Positions 34,007-42,902 are shown, counted from the stretch's first letter. The stretch is 64,000 nucleotides of DNA from Runella sp. SP2 (GCF_003711225.1 NZ_CP031030.1:7184501-7248500); one strand, 5' to 3'. The notes: generated by a model from the letters alone, not told the origin. Numbers and translations are program-made.

Positions 34007-34684
34007 ATGTTTGGATTATTTAAAAAGACAAGTTGGAAAATTGATGGAAAGGTATTACACTTTTTCCGACAAGTCTTTGGGGCATTACCTGCCGAGTTTA
34101 GCTTTTTAGGAGACGGACTCGAAAAAGGACTATATACGAGATTTTCGATAAATCATGCGATGAAAGGTAATTGCTATTCAATTGGTTTCGCCCCATCTCA
34201 ATCTGATAAGTCGATGACTCAAGGTAAAGATTTTGAGTTGAATAACATCATTATTAAACAAGATAAGCAAGAATTTTGTCTAACTGTTACTGTTTATGAT
34301 GGACTTTGGATAGGTTTCGAAATCGAAAAGAATATTTTGGATTTTAATAATTATCAAGTTGACATATCGTCATTTCAAAAAAGTAAAATTAAATCTGCTT
34401 CAGATATAAAAATGAAAGAACTTGTTAGCGGATTAACTAGCGAACATTTTGATTTAGTAAGTTTTAATGAATTTAATGTTGCTGGAAATATTTACTACCA
34501 AATAAAAGATCTTGATAGTGGCAATTATATAGCTATTGACAGTAGAGGACAAGTGCTCGGACTAATTCATGAACCATATAAAATTGAACTCATAAACAAA
34601 TCAGTTCGACAATTTATTGATGATGTTAACAATAAACTGTTTGACTTTGACAAATATGTGAATGGGCAAAATGGATATATATAA
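34007..34684 (+). CDS. Hypothetical protein in AT-rich cassette
   Basis: 225 residues from ATG 34007 (MFGLFKKTSW); a GTG at 33995 is in frame. No signal peptide or membrane helix. Composition is markedly richer in A/T and in Lys, Asn, Ile and Asp than its neighbours, suggesting recent acquisition. The C-terminal part (GNYIAIDSRGQVLGLIHEP followed by a Phe/Asp-rich helix) faintly recalls SMI1/KNR4 (SUKH) immunity-type proteins, but this is not sufficient for assignment. Together with the 49-residue ORF it lies between near-identical direct repeats. Confidence 0.6.
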   Translation: MFGLFKKTSWKIDGKVLHFFRQVFGALPAEFSFLGDGLEKGLYTRFSINHAMKGNCYSIGFAPSQSDKSMTQGKDFELNNIIIKQDKQEFCLTVTVYDGLWIGFEIEKNILDFNNYQVDISSFQKSKIKSASDIKMKELVSGLTSEHFDLVSFNEFNVAGNIYYQIKDLDSGNYIAIDSRGQVLGLIHEPYKIELINKSVRQFIDDVNNKLFDFDKYVNGQNGYI

Positions 34685-34733
34685 TATCGTAGTAGTCATA
34701 GAGAGAACAAGAGCATTGTGCTTCTCCGAAGCA

Positions 34734-34818
34734 TATCTTTCAGCAACAGGGTTTTGAGAAACCCTGCTGCGGTTAGGAGTAACCGCAGGCACGGCAGGTA
34801 CGGGCCTCGCGTCTGCGA
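34734..34818. repeat. 85-bp direct repeat, right copy
   Basis: Second copy of 33518-33602 (83 of 85 bases identical), again preceded by TGCTTCTCCGAAGC but lacking 16 bases found upstream in the left copy. It abuts the stop codon of the dehydrogenase gene at 34824. Confidence 0.85.
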
Positions 34819-34823
34819 AGCCA

Positions 34824-35723
34824 TTACTCCAAAAATGACTTCAGATTAGCAATCACTTTTTGTGTCAAACGCACTTTAGACTCCTCCGTAAAACCTGCCG
34901 AACGCGGGTATAGTAAAACATTATTGAGCTCCGAAAATGGTTGGTAATGCGCACCTATTCCATCCGAATCGAAAATACCAAAAGAAGTAGGGTCGTTTTG
35001 CAGCCAAGTAAAGCAGGCCTGTACATCGAAGGTAGGGCCTAAAGAGGTGTTGATGAGAATCGAATTGGGCTTTTTGACCAAAAAGGCTTGTTCGTCCAGC
35101 AGAATCGTGTGTTTCGGTAGGTGAGTAGTGATGATGTCACAAGTAGATAATAGTTCGTGGAGGGGAAGGTAATGAATGCCTTCTTGTTCAACTTCGGGTT
35201 GGCGCGTTCTTCCAAAATAATACACTTCCATCCCAAAATGAAGTGCTGTGCGCGCCACCATCTTGCCTAGTGTGCCAAGCCCCACAATCCCGATGCTTTT
35301 ACCGCCCAACTCCACGGGCTGTGGTTTCCACTGGCAGGAACCGTAGCCTTTGAACAAATGGATAAGTTGCGCAAAAATGTATTCCACCACTCCCTCATCG
35401 CCGTAGTCTCGCACGCCAAGCACCCGAATCCCTAATTCTCGCGCCTTGGCGATGTCCACGTTGGCAGCTGCTTCACTGTACAAACTACAACACATTCCGA
35501 TGTATTTCAGTGAGGGAGCAGCGGCAATGACATCGGCCGAAACGGGTGTTTGCCAACTGACAAGCACACAATCACTTTGCCCAATCCGAGCTAAGGTTTC
35601 CTCGTCAGAGGTCGGGACGTCGTAGTAGCGAAGCAGAGGTTGGCGCGAAAAAGTGGCAATTTCTTGAACCCCTTCTTCGGTAAGGCGGCAAGAATCAATG
35701 AGGGTAATTTGGTCAAATAACAT
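34824..35723 (-). CDS. D-2-hydroxyacid dehydrogenase-like protein with altered active site
   Basis: 299 residues from ATG 35723 (MLFDQITLIDSCRL); longer in-frame starts would overlap the divergent DUF885 gene. The Rossmann NAD motif GIVGLGTLGKMVA and overall layout fit D-isomer-specific 2-hydroxyacid dehydrogenases. However, the catalytic Arg position of the usual INTxRG motif is Leu (INTSLGPTFD), the DVFExEP Glu region reads DSDGIGA, and the usual TPHxAG His is replaced (YPRSAGFT). The catalytic Arg/Glu/His triad therefore appears absent, so the protein may bind NAD without classical activity. Confidence 0.8.
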   Translation of the reverse strand: MLFDQITLIDSCRLTEEGVQEIATFSRQPLLRYYDVPTSDEETLARIGQSDCVLVSWQTPVSADVIAAAPSLKYIGMCCSLYSEAAANVDIAKARELGIRVLGVRDYGDEGVVEYIFAQLIHLFKGYGSCQWKPQPVELGGKSIGIVGLGTLGKMVARTALHFGMEVYYFGRTRQPEVEQEGIHYLPLHELLSTCDIITTHLPKHTILLDEQAFLVKKPNSILINTSLGPTFDVQACFTWLQNDPTSFGIFDSDGIGAHYQPFSELNNVLLYPRSAGFTEESKVRLTQKVIANLKSFLE

Positions 35724-35808
35724 CCCAAAAGCATTTTTGTGCGAAGGTGCAATAGTATGAAGAATTTGGCCTAAATTCACACATTCATTCACAAACTCTC
35801 CCTTTTCT

Positions 35809-37554
35809 ATGCTCCAACTTAGACCTGTGTTGCTAAGTGCGTCGTTGTTGCTAACTACCAGCGCAACCGTACTGGCACAACCTGCCCCTCTTTCTTCTTT
35901 GTACAAACAAACGAGCGACGTACATCATTTGATGGCCAACTACGCCGCCGACCGAGGAAGCCTAATCCGTTTTTATGTCATCGAAAACTCTCCCGAGCGC
36001 CGACAACGCCTCGAACGGCTTTCGACCGATTATCTCCAACAGTTGAAAAAACTGGATTTTGATAAATTGCCCGTTGATAGCCAGGTCGATTACCTGTTGT
36101 TTCAGCGCAATTTACAGGTGGACTTACGGGAATTGGCTAAAGAAGCTAGTGAAGTTTCGCAGACCCAAGCGTGGTTTCCGTTTGCCGACCGTGTTTATGC
36201 CCTAGAAAAATCGCGCCGTCGGGGTACGTCGGTGGAGGGCGAAAAAATCGCGATTGAGTTGAATGCCCTAGCGCGAGAGGTGGCTGAAGCCCGAAAAACG
36301 GTGGAAAAGCTCGATAAAATTGATCCAGTTTTGGCCGATCGAGCATCGGGAACGGCCACGGGGCTAAAATCGGCGATGAAAAGTGTGTTTGAGTTTTATA
36401 ATGCTTATGACCCCGATTTTACGTGGTGGGTGCCGCAGCCGTACCAAAAGCTCGACAGTGCGCTGACGTCTTATGCGTCGTTTTTTGCAAAAAAAGCCAA
36501 AGTAGCTGCTCCTACAAAAGACGACGGGAGTGGTATCAATGGCGTGGCTGTGGGGCGTGATGAACTTATCCGACAGCTCGAATTTGAATTTATCTCCTAC
36601 ACGCCCGAAGAACTCATTGACATAGCCAACAAAGAATTTGCGTGGTGCGACCGTGAGTTGCTCAAAGCTTCGCGCGAGATGGGTTTTGGCGACGATTGGA
36701 AAAAGGCACAGGAAAAAGTAAAAAATTCGATGGTGCCCGTGGGCGAACAACCTGCCATGATTTTGAGACTATACAACGAGTCGGTTGATTTTCTTAAAAA
36801 GAATGATTTGATCACGATTCCGCCAATTGCCGAAGAAACGTGGCGGATGGCGATGATGTCGGCAGAGCGGCAGAAGTTTAGCCCGTTCTTTTTGGGCGGA
36901 GAAACGATTCTGATTTCGTATCCCACGGCGGCCATGTCGCACGAAGATAAATTGATGAGTATGCGGGGAAATAACCCTCATTTTTCGCGTGCTACCGTCC
37001 ACCACGAACTAATTGCGGGACACCATTTACAAGGATTTATGAACAACCGTTACAAAACATACCGTCGTTTCCGTACGCCATTTTGGACTGAAGGCTGGGC
37101 TTTGTATTGGGAAATGATTTTGTGGGACATGAACTTCCCGCAGTCGCCCGAAGACCGCGTAGGGATGTTATTTTGGCGAATGCACCGTTGCGCTCGGATT
37201 ATCTTTTCGCTCAATTATCACTTGGGCAAATGGACGCCGCAGCAGTGTATCGACTTTTTGGTGGATAGGGTAGGGCACGAGCGTGCCAATGCCGAGGGAG
37301 AGGTGCGCCGTTCGTTTGTGGGCGGGTACGAGCCGCTTTATCAGTTGGCGTATATGACGGGAGCGTTCCAGTTTTATGCGCTCAAAAAAGAACTGGTCGA
37401 TTCCAAAAAGATGACCTACAAGCAGTTTCACGATGCCATCATGCAGCAAAATTCATTGCCCGTGGACATGGTACGCGCCGTGATGACCAACAAAAAGCTT
37501 TCGCCCGATTATAAGTCTTCGTGGAAGTTTTATGTGCCGCCTGTGATGAAGTAG
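35809..37554 (+). CDS. Exported DUF885 metallopeptidase-like protein
   Basis: 581 residues with a signal peptide (MLQLRPVLLSASLLLTTSATVLAQ). The DUF885 domain spans the rest. The zinc-type motif HHELIAGHHLQ (residues 398-408; Glu400 catalytic-type, His398/399 and His405/406 candidates for zinc ligands) and the downstream EGWALYWE, with the third ligand, are those of this thermolysin-like all-alpha family. Probably a periplasmic or outer-membrane-associated peptidase. Divergent from the dehydrogenase-like gene, 85 bases apart. Confidence 0.9.
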   Translation: MLQLRPVLLSASLLLTTSATVLAQPAPLSSLYKQTSDVHHLMANYAADRGSLIRFYVIENSPERRQRLERLSTDYLQQLKKLDFDKLPVDSQVDYLLFQRNLQVDLRELAKEASEVSQTQAWFPFADRVYALEKSRRRGTSVEGEKIAIELNALAREVAEARKTVEKLDKIDPVLADRASGTATGLKSAMKSVFEFYNAYDPDFTWWVPQPYQKLDSALTSYASFFAKKAKVAAPTKDDGSGINGVAVGRDELIRQLEFEFISYTPEELIDIANKEFAWCDRELLKASREMGFGDDWKKAQEKVKNSMVPVGEQPAMILRLYNESVDFLKKNDLITIPPIAEETWRMAMMSAERQKFSPFFLGGETILISYPTAAMSHEDKLMSMRGNNPHFSRATVHHELIAGHHLQGFMNNRYKTYRRFRTPFWTEGWALYWEMILWDMNFPQSPEDRVGMLFWRMHRCARIIFSLNYHLGKWTPQQCIDFLVDRVGHERANAEGEVRRSFVGGYEPLYQLAYMTGAFQFYALKKELVDSKKMTYKQFHDAIMQQNSLPVDMVRAVMTNKKLSPDYKSSWKFYVPPVMK

Positions 37555-37562
37555 ATTTTTTG

Positions 37563-37629
37563 AACCATATAAGTCATATAAGAGATTATAAGTTTCTCTC
37601 TTATATGCCCTTATATGTCTTATATGGTT
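37563..37629. terminator. Hairpin between convergent genes
   Basis: AACCATATAAG (37563-37573) pairs with CTTATATGGTT (37619-37629), with further inner pairing of ATATAAGAGA with TCTCTTATAT. It lies just after the DUF885 stop and before the GH43 stop. Probably a bidirectional terminator. Confidence 0.65.
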
Positions 37630-37641
37630 GAAATAAAAACA

Positions 37642-38664
37642 CTACTTCGGCGCGGTCAATTCTTGGTCAGTAGAAACAGGCGAACCAAACGAAGGCGTGC
37701 CGTCTTTCAAGAACGTAAACGACTGAATACGAGGAGAACGCTTGCCACCGCAGCCCTGACCTGCTTCGCTGTTGGCGTGGTACAGAATCCAATTTTGGCG
37801 TCCATCGGGCGATTTAAAAAAACTGTTGTGGCCAGCCGCGTGCGTGCCTTTGGTATTTTCTGCCCAAAACACAGGCGTTGGGTGTTTTTTCCACGAGGTA
37901 AGTTTCATCAAATCATCGTTGGGAGAAGCGTAAATCATCCCCAATGAATAAAAATCCGTCCAACACCCGCTGGCTGAAAAAATGATATTGACCCGACCGT
38001 TGGGACTTTTCAAAAATTGAGGTCCTTCGTTGACCAATACCAACGGCTTATCATCAGGGCCAGGGCGGCTGATGGTACCGTGCTTTTCCCACGAAAACTG
38101 AGGTTCTGAGATTTTGATGCGCTCGCCTACGCAAGTCCACGGGTTGCTCATTTTGCACAAATAAATCGACTGCTGCCCATTTTCGTCGCCTTCCCACCCC
38201 GACCATGTGAGGTAAAATTGCCCCTTGTGTTCAAACACTGAGCCATCAATCGCCCATTTATCCTGTGGCGTTTTGAGTTGGCCTTTCATGTTCCACGTTC
38301 CCTGCGTTGGGTCCGCGGAGGTATTTTCGAGGACAAATAAGCGGTGGTTGCGGTTGTGACCATCGTCGGCAGCAAAATAGATATACCATTTGCCTTGGAG
38401 AAAATGCAACTCAGGCGCCCAAATCTCTTTGGAATAAGGCCCCGTCGCAGGTGGTGTCCAAACGACCGTTGGTGAGGCAGAAGCAAGTTCGGTCAGGGTT
38501 TTTACTTTCCAAATGCTCAGATTTTTGCCCGTGGTGTGCATGTAATAGTAAAACCCATCTTTGTAAATCGACCAAGGGTCGGCTCCCGCGGGCAGCAACG
38601 GATTTTTGAACGTTTGGGCGTGGATAAGGAATGGTAAAAGAGCTAGAAATACGATTTTTTTCAT
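37642..38664 (-). CDS. Secreted glycoside hydrolase family 43 protein
   Basis: 340 residues with a signal peptide (MKKIVFLALLPFLIHAQ). Five-bladed propeller of GH43: catalytic base Asp in LPAGADPWSIYKDG, modulating Asp in WAIDGSVFEH and acid Glu in LVLVNEGPQFLK. It resembles arabinan/arabinofuranosidase-type members (IWAPELHFLQGKWYIYFAA). Acts on arabinose- or xylose-containing plant polysaccharide fragments; linkage not predictable. It follows the Gfo/Idh/MocA gene on the same strand (90-base gap). Confidence 0.92.
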   Translation of the reverse strand: MKKIVFLALLPFLIHAQTFKNPLLPAGADPWSIYKDGFYYYMHTTGKNLSIWKVKTLTELASASPTVVWTPPATGPYSKEIWAPELHFLQGKWYIYFAADDGHNRNHRLFVLENTSADPTQGTWNMKGQLKTPQDKWAIDGSVFEHKGQFYLTWSGWEGDENGQQSIYLCKMSNPWTCVGERIKISEPQFSWEKHGTISRPGPDDKPLVLVNEGPQFLKSPNGRVNIIFSASGCWTDFYSLGMIYASPNDDLMKLTSWKKHPTPVFWAENTKGTHAAGHNSFFKSPDGRQNWILYHANSEAGQGCGGKRSPRIQSFTFLKDGTPSFGSPVSTDQELTAPK

Positions 38665-38719
38665 TGTTTAAGTATGATTTTATAAATTTAAATTAGAGGC
38701 AAAAGGTGCTGGCTTAGGG

Positions 38720-38752
38720 ATTCGACATTCTGCACTCTGCATTCGACATTCC
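38720..38752. repeat. Interspersed ATTCGACATTCTGC repeat
   Basis: ATTCGACATTCTGCACTCTG followed by CATTCGACATTCC; nearly the same words, in partly changed order, form the right arm of the hairpin at 6801-6834. Suggests a short dispersed repeat in spacers. Confidence 0.55.
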
Positions 38753-38754
38753 TC

Positions 38755-40059
38755 TTACACCTTTGGATATTCCCAGCCTTTGCGGTAGGGGCGTTCGAGG
38801 AGTTTATTGGCTTCGGGGTCGTTTTTGATGAGTCCTTTTTCACCGTCCCACTCAATACTTCGCCCCGCTTTCATCGAAAGCATTCCTAACAAAGCCATGT
38901 TTGAGGAGCGGTAACCAATTTCAATGTCACACACCGACGGTTGATTTTTCTCAATTGACATCAAAAAATCAGTCCACAGATTCGCGATATTTTGCTGGTC
39001 GGGCATGTCGAGCTTGGCGTCTTCGTGGATGATTGGCTTTTTGGAGTCGGTCGGATAAAACGTCCAGCCGTCGAGCCAGCCCATGTGAAAAGTACCTTCT
39101 GTTCCGTAAAAATAACAGCCTACCGCCTGTTGTGGGTGCGTTTTTTCGGCGTTGTTTCCCGCAAACTGACGGTGTTCCCAAGTGGCCGTAAAATTCTCAA
39201 ATTCATACACCGCCACTTGGTGGTCGGGGGCATCGGTATTATCGGTTTTAATGGCGCGCCCACCCGTCGAAAATACCTTTCGGGGGTATTTTTCTTCCAT
39301 AATCCAAAGCATTTGGTCGAGCCAGTGAATGCCCCAATCGCCCAACTGTCCGTTGGCATAATCTAAATATTGACGAAATCCACGCGGGTGTATTTTGGCA
39401 TTAAAAGGCCGTAAAGGTGCAGGGCCACACCACATGTCCCAATCAAGTCCTTTAGGAGTTTCGGAGTCGGGCGTTACTTGGCCAGGGCCACCGCCGTAAT
39501 GCACAAACGTTCGAACCATTCCGATTTTGCCCACTTTTCCCGAACGAATAAAATCGCGACCAGATAAGTTGTGGGGCGATACCCGACGGTGCGTACCCAC
39601 TTGAACGATTTTTCCTGTTTTTCGCGCAGCCGCTACCATGGCTTTGCCTTCGTTGATGGTATGGCTAATCGGTTTTTCGACATAGACGTGCGCACCTGCC
39701 TGTACGGCCGCAATGCAAATCAGCGGATGCCAGTGGTCGGGCGTGGCAACGATGACGATTTCGGGTTTTTCGGTTGCCAAAAGCTCACGAAAGTCGCGGT
39801 AGAGTTTAGGTTTATCGCCGCTAAGTTTTTCTACTTCGGCGGCGGTTTTGGTGAGCTGATTTTGGTCCACGTCGCATAAGGCAACAACTTTAGATTGACC
39901 TGCGGCCATGGCTACCCGAAGAATATTCCCGCCCCACCAACCTGTGCCAATGAGGGCAGTACGGTACTTAGAAGCACGGGGCGCGGCAATGCCGTAAGGA
40001 GAGAAAAGCGTGGCAGTAGCGCCAACGGCTGAACTTTGGATGAAAGTGCGACGATTCAT
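38755..40059 (-). CDS. Exported Gfo/Idh/MocA-family oxidoreductase
   Basis: 434 residues with a Tat-type start (MNRRTFIQSSAVGATATLF). Rossmann motif ALIGTGWWGGNILRV and the canonical HVYVEKPISH (EKP Lys). Related to the protein at 25892 but with normal EKP. In Bacteroidota these NAD(P)-dependent enzymes modify sugars in the periplasm; proximity to GH43 suggests a role in glycan use. The start is divergent from the uup-like gene, about 90 bases apart. Confidence 0.9.
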   Translation of the reverse strand: MNRRTFIQSSAVGATATLFSPYGIAAPRASKYRTALIGTGWWGGNILRVAMAAGQSKVVALCDVDQNQLTKTAAEVEKLSGDKPKLYRDFRELLATEKPEIVIVATPDHWHPLICIAAVQAGAHVYVEKPISHTINEGKAMVAAARKTGKIVQVGTHRRVSPHNLSGRDFIRSGKVGKIGMVRTFVHYGGGPGQVTPDSETPKGLDWDMWCGPAPLRPFNAKIHPRGFRQYLDYANGQLGDWGIHWLDQMLWIMEEKYPRKVFSTGGRAIKTDNTDAPDHQVAVYEFENFTATWEHRQFAGNNAEKTHPQQAVGCYFYGTEGTFHMGWLDGWTFYPTDSKKPIIHEDAKLDMPDQQNIANLWTDFLMSIEKNQPSVCDIEIGYRSSNMALLGMLSMKAGRSIEWDGEKGLIKNDPEANKLLERPYRKGWEYPKV

Positions 40060-40138
40060 GGAGGATGTGATAGGTGTTAAAATGAATGTTGGACGAAAGT
40101 ATAAAGTCGGAAAATCGGTTTGGTTACTGAATGCTTGC

Positions 40139-40146
40139 TACCTTTG
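40139..40146 (+). promoter_or_regulatory. -7 box immediately before the ABC-F gene
   Basis: TACCTTTG, followed by CGG and the ATG at 40151. With the usual 4-6 base distance to the start site, transcription would begin at or next to the start codon. A TTTGG at 40119 is 16 bases upstream, shorter than the usual 19-20. Confidence 0.5.
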
Positions 40147-40150
40147 CGGT

Positions 40151-42025
40151 ATGAATTACCTATCTGCAGAAAATATATCGAAGTCCTTTGGCGATAAGTG
40201 GCTGTTTAAGGGCATGACGCTGGGCTTGAGCCGAGGCGATAAAGTGGCGCTCATTGGGGCCAATGGTACGGGAAAAACGACGTTAATGACCATTTTGGCG
40301 GGGCTCACCCCTCCCGACGAAGGGGTAGTGAGCGTCCGAAAAGACATTCGGGTAGGGTACCTCGACCAAGCGCCCGATTTTGACGGTCAGCTTCCTGTTA
40401 TTGAAGTGATTTTTTCGGGTAAAAATCCCGTGGCGGCGGCGGTCAAAGAATATGAACGTGCTTTGTTGTTAGGCGATGATGCCGTGTTGGCGCGCGCCAT
40501 TGAGCAAGTCGATTCGCTGGAAGCTTGGGATTTTGAGGCAAGGGTCAAGGAAATTTTGGGAAAACTAGGCATTTATGATGTTGAGGCAAAAATCGGGACA
40601 CTGTCGGGCGGGCAGCGCAAGCGCGTCGCATTGGCCAAAGTGCTCATCGAAAGTCCTGACTTGGTGATTCTGGATGAGCCTACCAACCACCTCGACTTGA
40701 GCATGGTCGAATGGCTGGAAAATTACCTCAACACCCAAAACACAACACTCCTTTTGGTAACGCACGACCGTTACTTTTTGGATACGGTGTGCAACGTCAT
40801 TGTCGAACTCGACAACGGAAGCTTATATACTTACAAAGGCAACTACGCGTACTTTTTGGAGAAAAAAGCGGAGCGCGAGGCCGTAGAAGCCGCCGAAATT
40901 GACAAAGCGCGTAACTTATACCGCAAAGAACTCGACTGGATTCGTCGCCAACCCAAGGCGCGAGGCACGAAAGCCAAGTACCGCGTCGATGCCTTTGAGG
41001 ATACCAAAGAGAAGGCACATCAGCGCAAATACGACAACCAAATTGAGCTAAATATCAAGTCCACCCGTTTGGGAAGTAAAATTGTGGAGTTGAACAGTGT
41101 TGGTAAAAAATACGGTGATAAAACCATCATCAACAATTTTTTATATACTTTCAAAAAAGGCGACCGTATCGGAATTGTGGGGAAAAATGGCGCAGGAAAG
41201 TCAACTTTGCTCAACATGATTACGGGCGAACTTCGTCCCGACAATGGCCAAGTTGTACGCGGTGATACGGTGCAGTTTGGTTACTACACACAGTCGGATT
41301 TGGAATACAAAGACGGCCAACGGGTGGTGGACTGGGTCAAAGACGTGGCCGAGGTGATTCGCTTGGGGACGGGCCAAACCGTGACGGCTTCGCAGTATTT
41401 GCAGGCATTTTTGTTCCCGCCCAATAAGCAAGGAACAATGATTGAAAAATTGAGCGGGGGCGAAAAACGCCGCTTGCAGCTTTTGCGCGTTATGATGCAC
41501 GAGCCTAATTTTTTGATTCTCGATGAGCCTACCAACGACCTCGACATCACGACGCTGAACGTGCTCGAAGAGTTTTTGATGAACTTCCCTGGCTGTTTGG
41601 TGATTGTTTCCCACGACCGCTATTTCCTTGACCGTTTGGTAGATCACTTGTTTGTATTTGAAGACAACGGTCACATTCGCGATTTTCCAGGGAATTACAC
41701 CGACTACCGCAATTTCTTAGCCGAAAATAAAGAGCAAGCAGCCGCTGCCAAACAGACGGTTGTAGCCCGCCCGCAGGCTACGTCGGCTACGCCTGTTTCG
41801 GCACCCGCCAAACGCAAATTGTCGTTTAAAGAACAACGTGAATTTGAGACGTTGGAAAGCGACATGGCGAAGCTGGAAAGTCAAAAAGCCGATTTTGTCG
41901 AAAAAATGAACGGTGGCGTTGGCTCGCACGAGGATTTTGCCACGTGGGCCAAAGCCGTAGAGCGCATTACCGAAGAATTGGAAGAAAAAGAAATGCGCTG
42001 GTTGGAGCTGAGTGAGTTTATGTAA
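40151..42025 (+). CDS. uup: ABC-F ATPase, Uup-like
   Basis: 624 residues from ATG 40151 (MNYLSAENISKSFGD); longer upstream frames run into the divergent gene. Two ABC domains without membrane segments: Walker A GANGTGKTT and GKNGAGKST, signatures LSGGQRKRV and LSGGEKRRL, Walker B ILDEPTNHLDL and ILDEPTNDLDI. A P-site tRNA-interaction linker lies between them. The C-terminal ~80 residues are a Lys/Glu-rich coiled coil as in Uup. Uup-type proteins act on ribosomes and affect transposon excision and assembly. Confidence 0.93.
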   Translation: MNYLSAENISKSFGDKWLFKGMTLGLSRGDKVALIGANGTGKTTLMTILAGLTPPDEGVVSVRKDIRVGYLDQAPDFDGQLPVIEVIFSGKNPVAAAVKEYERALLLGDDAVLARAIEQVDSLEAWDFEARVKEILGKLGIYDVEAKIGTLSGGQRKRVALAKVLIESPDLVILDEPTNHLDLSMVEWLENYLNTQNTTLLLVTHDRYFLDTVCNVIVELDNGSLYTYKGNYAYFLEKKAEREAVEAAEIDKARNLYRKELDWIRRQPKARGTKAKYRVDAFEDTKEKAHQRKYDNQIELNIKSTRLGSKIVELNSVGKKYGDKTIINNFLYTFKKGDRIGIVGKNGAGKSTLLNMITGELRPDNGQVVRGDTVQFGYYTQSDLEYKDGQRVVDWVKDVAEVIRLGTGQTVTASQYLQAFLFPPNKQGTMIEKLSGGEKRRLQLLRVMMHEPNFLILDEPTNDLDITTLNVLEEFLMNFPGCLVIVSHDRYFLDRLVDHLFVFEDNGHIRDFPGNYTDYRNFLAENKEQAAAAKQTVVARPQATSATPVSAPAKRKLSFKEQREFETLESDMAKLESQKADFVEKMNGGVGSHEDFATWAKAVERITEELEEKEMRWLELSEFM

Positions 42026-42092
42026 TCCTCACACCTCAACCTACTGTATCTACGCTTCAGGCATTCTTTTTATGGGATGCGATAACAAAAAA

Positions 42093-42125
42093 ATAGCTTT
42101 GAGGGTCTTTTTCCCTTAAAGCTAT
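42093..42125. terminator. Hairpin overlapping the start of the small membrane protein gene
   Basis: ATAGCTTTGAGGG (42093-42105) pairs with CCCTTAAAGCTAT (42113-42125), one wobble. Read on the minus strand it is followed by a T tract, so it could end leftward transcripts from the lipoprotein gene at 42358. The left arm also contains TAGCTTTG, a -7 box match, and the right arm runs into the ATG at 42124. Confidence 0.6.
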
Positions 42126-42345
42126 GACCTTCTTTGGAAATCTTGCCCTTTTGTTGGCACTTATTGGCTACTTCAGTCTGGCGACCATGGCTGGAAAACC
42201 TACGCCTGGCGGAGATGCGGGCGTTGGTCATGCCTTTGCGTTGTTGTTTGCTTATGCCGCCGTCACCGCTGGAATCACCATTGCTACGGCGTTGGTGTTT
42301 TGGAAGGGAGCCTTGGATAAGTGGCTCAAAAAGCACGCGCATTAA
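42124..42345 (+). CDS. Small membrane protein, unknown
   Basis: 73 residues: helix 1 (about 5-22), a short Gly/Pro loop with GKPTPGGDAGVGHAF, helix 2 (about 38-60) and a basic tail (WLKKHAH). A plausible two-helix inner-membrane protein with tail in the cytoplasm. No family recognised. It starts inside a hairpin that carries a -7 box, and is convergent with the lipoprotein gene 12 bases away. Confidence 0.65.
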   Translation: MTFFGNLALLLALIGYFSLATMAGKPTPGGDAGVGHAFALLFAYAAVTAGITIATALVFWKGALDKWLKKHAH

Positions 42346-42357
42346 CTTTCCTTTGGG

Positions 42358-42783
42358 CTATTTTTTGACACCTGCGTAGTAAAAAAAAGTACCTTGGGTA
42401 TCGGTATGGCTAACCTTTAACACCTTTGAGCTGACTTCTTTTTTTCCGTTAAACCATTTTCCATCTTCGTACGTCCCAATTTGCTGGTTTTGGTAGCGCA
42501 ACGAGAACCCACCTGACACGGCCACCGCCGATATGTTTTCGAGGGTAGTGGTAGCAGTTTGGGGTATAAATGTAGTGCGCACCAAACGGTAACTTCCATC
42601 TGAATTTTTAAGAATATCAAGACGAGGAAGCTGATTTACGTCGGTAATGGCAATGCACAATGGATCTAAGAAAGCGTTGGTTTGGTAGGCCCCTTCAAGC
42701 ACGTTTGGGTCTTGGGTAACGGCTTCGCGCTGGCAATTTGTGAGCAGCAGCGCCGCAAACAACAACAGAGATAAGTATTTCAT
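42358..42783 (-). CDS. Putative lipoprotein, unknown function
   Basis: 141 residues with a lipoprotein signal, lipobox LLLTNC (Cys17). The mature part is a small beta-rich domain with repeated strand-like pieces (YRLVRTTFIPQ, GFSLRYQNQQIGTYEDGKWF). No family recognised. Likely lipid-anchored in the periplasm or outer membrane. Confidence 0.75.
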   Translation of the reverse strand: MKYLSLLLFAALLLTNCQREAVTQDPNVLEGAYQTNAFLDPLCIAITDVNQLPRLDILKNSDGSYRLVRTTFIPQTATTTLENISAVAVSGGFSLRYQNQQIGTYEDGKWFNGKKEVSSKVLKVSHTDTQGTFFYYAGVKK

Positions 42784-42902
42784 TGGCGTATCATTAAGGG
42801 TTTTGAATACGACGCATTGACGTACAAAAAAGTTGGAACTTACGCCTTAATGACTAAAACCAACGGTTGAAAAGTATAAATCTACGCCTCAAAAAAGCAT
42901 AA

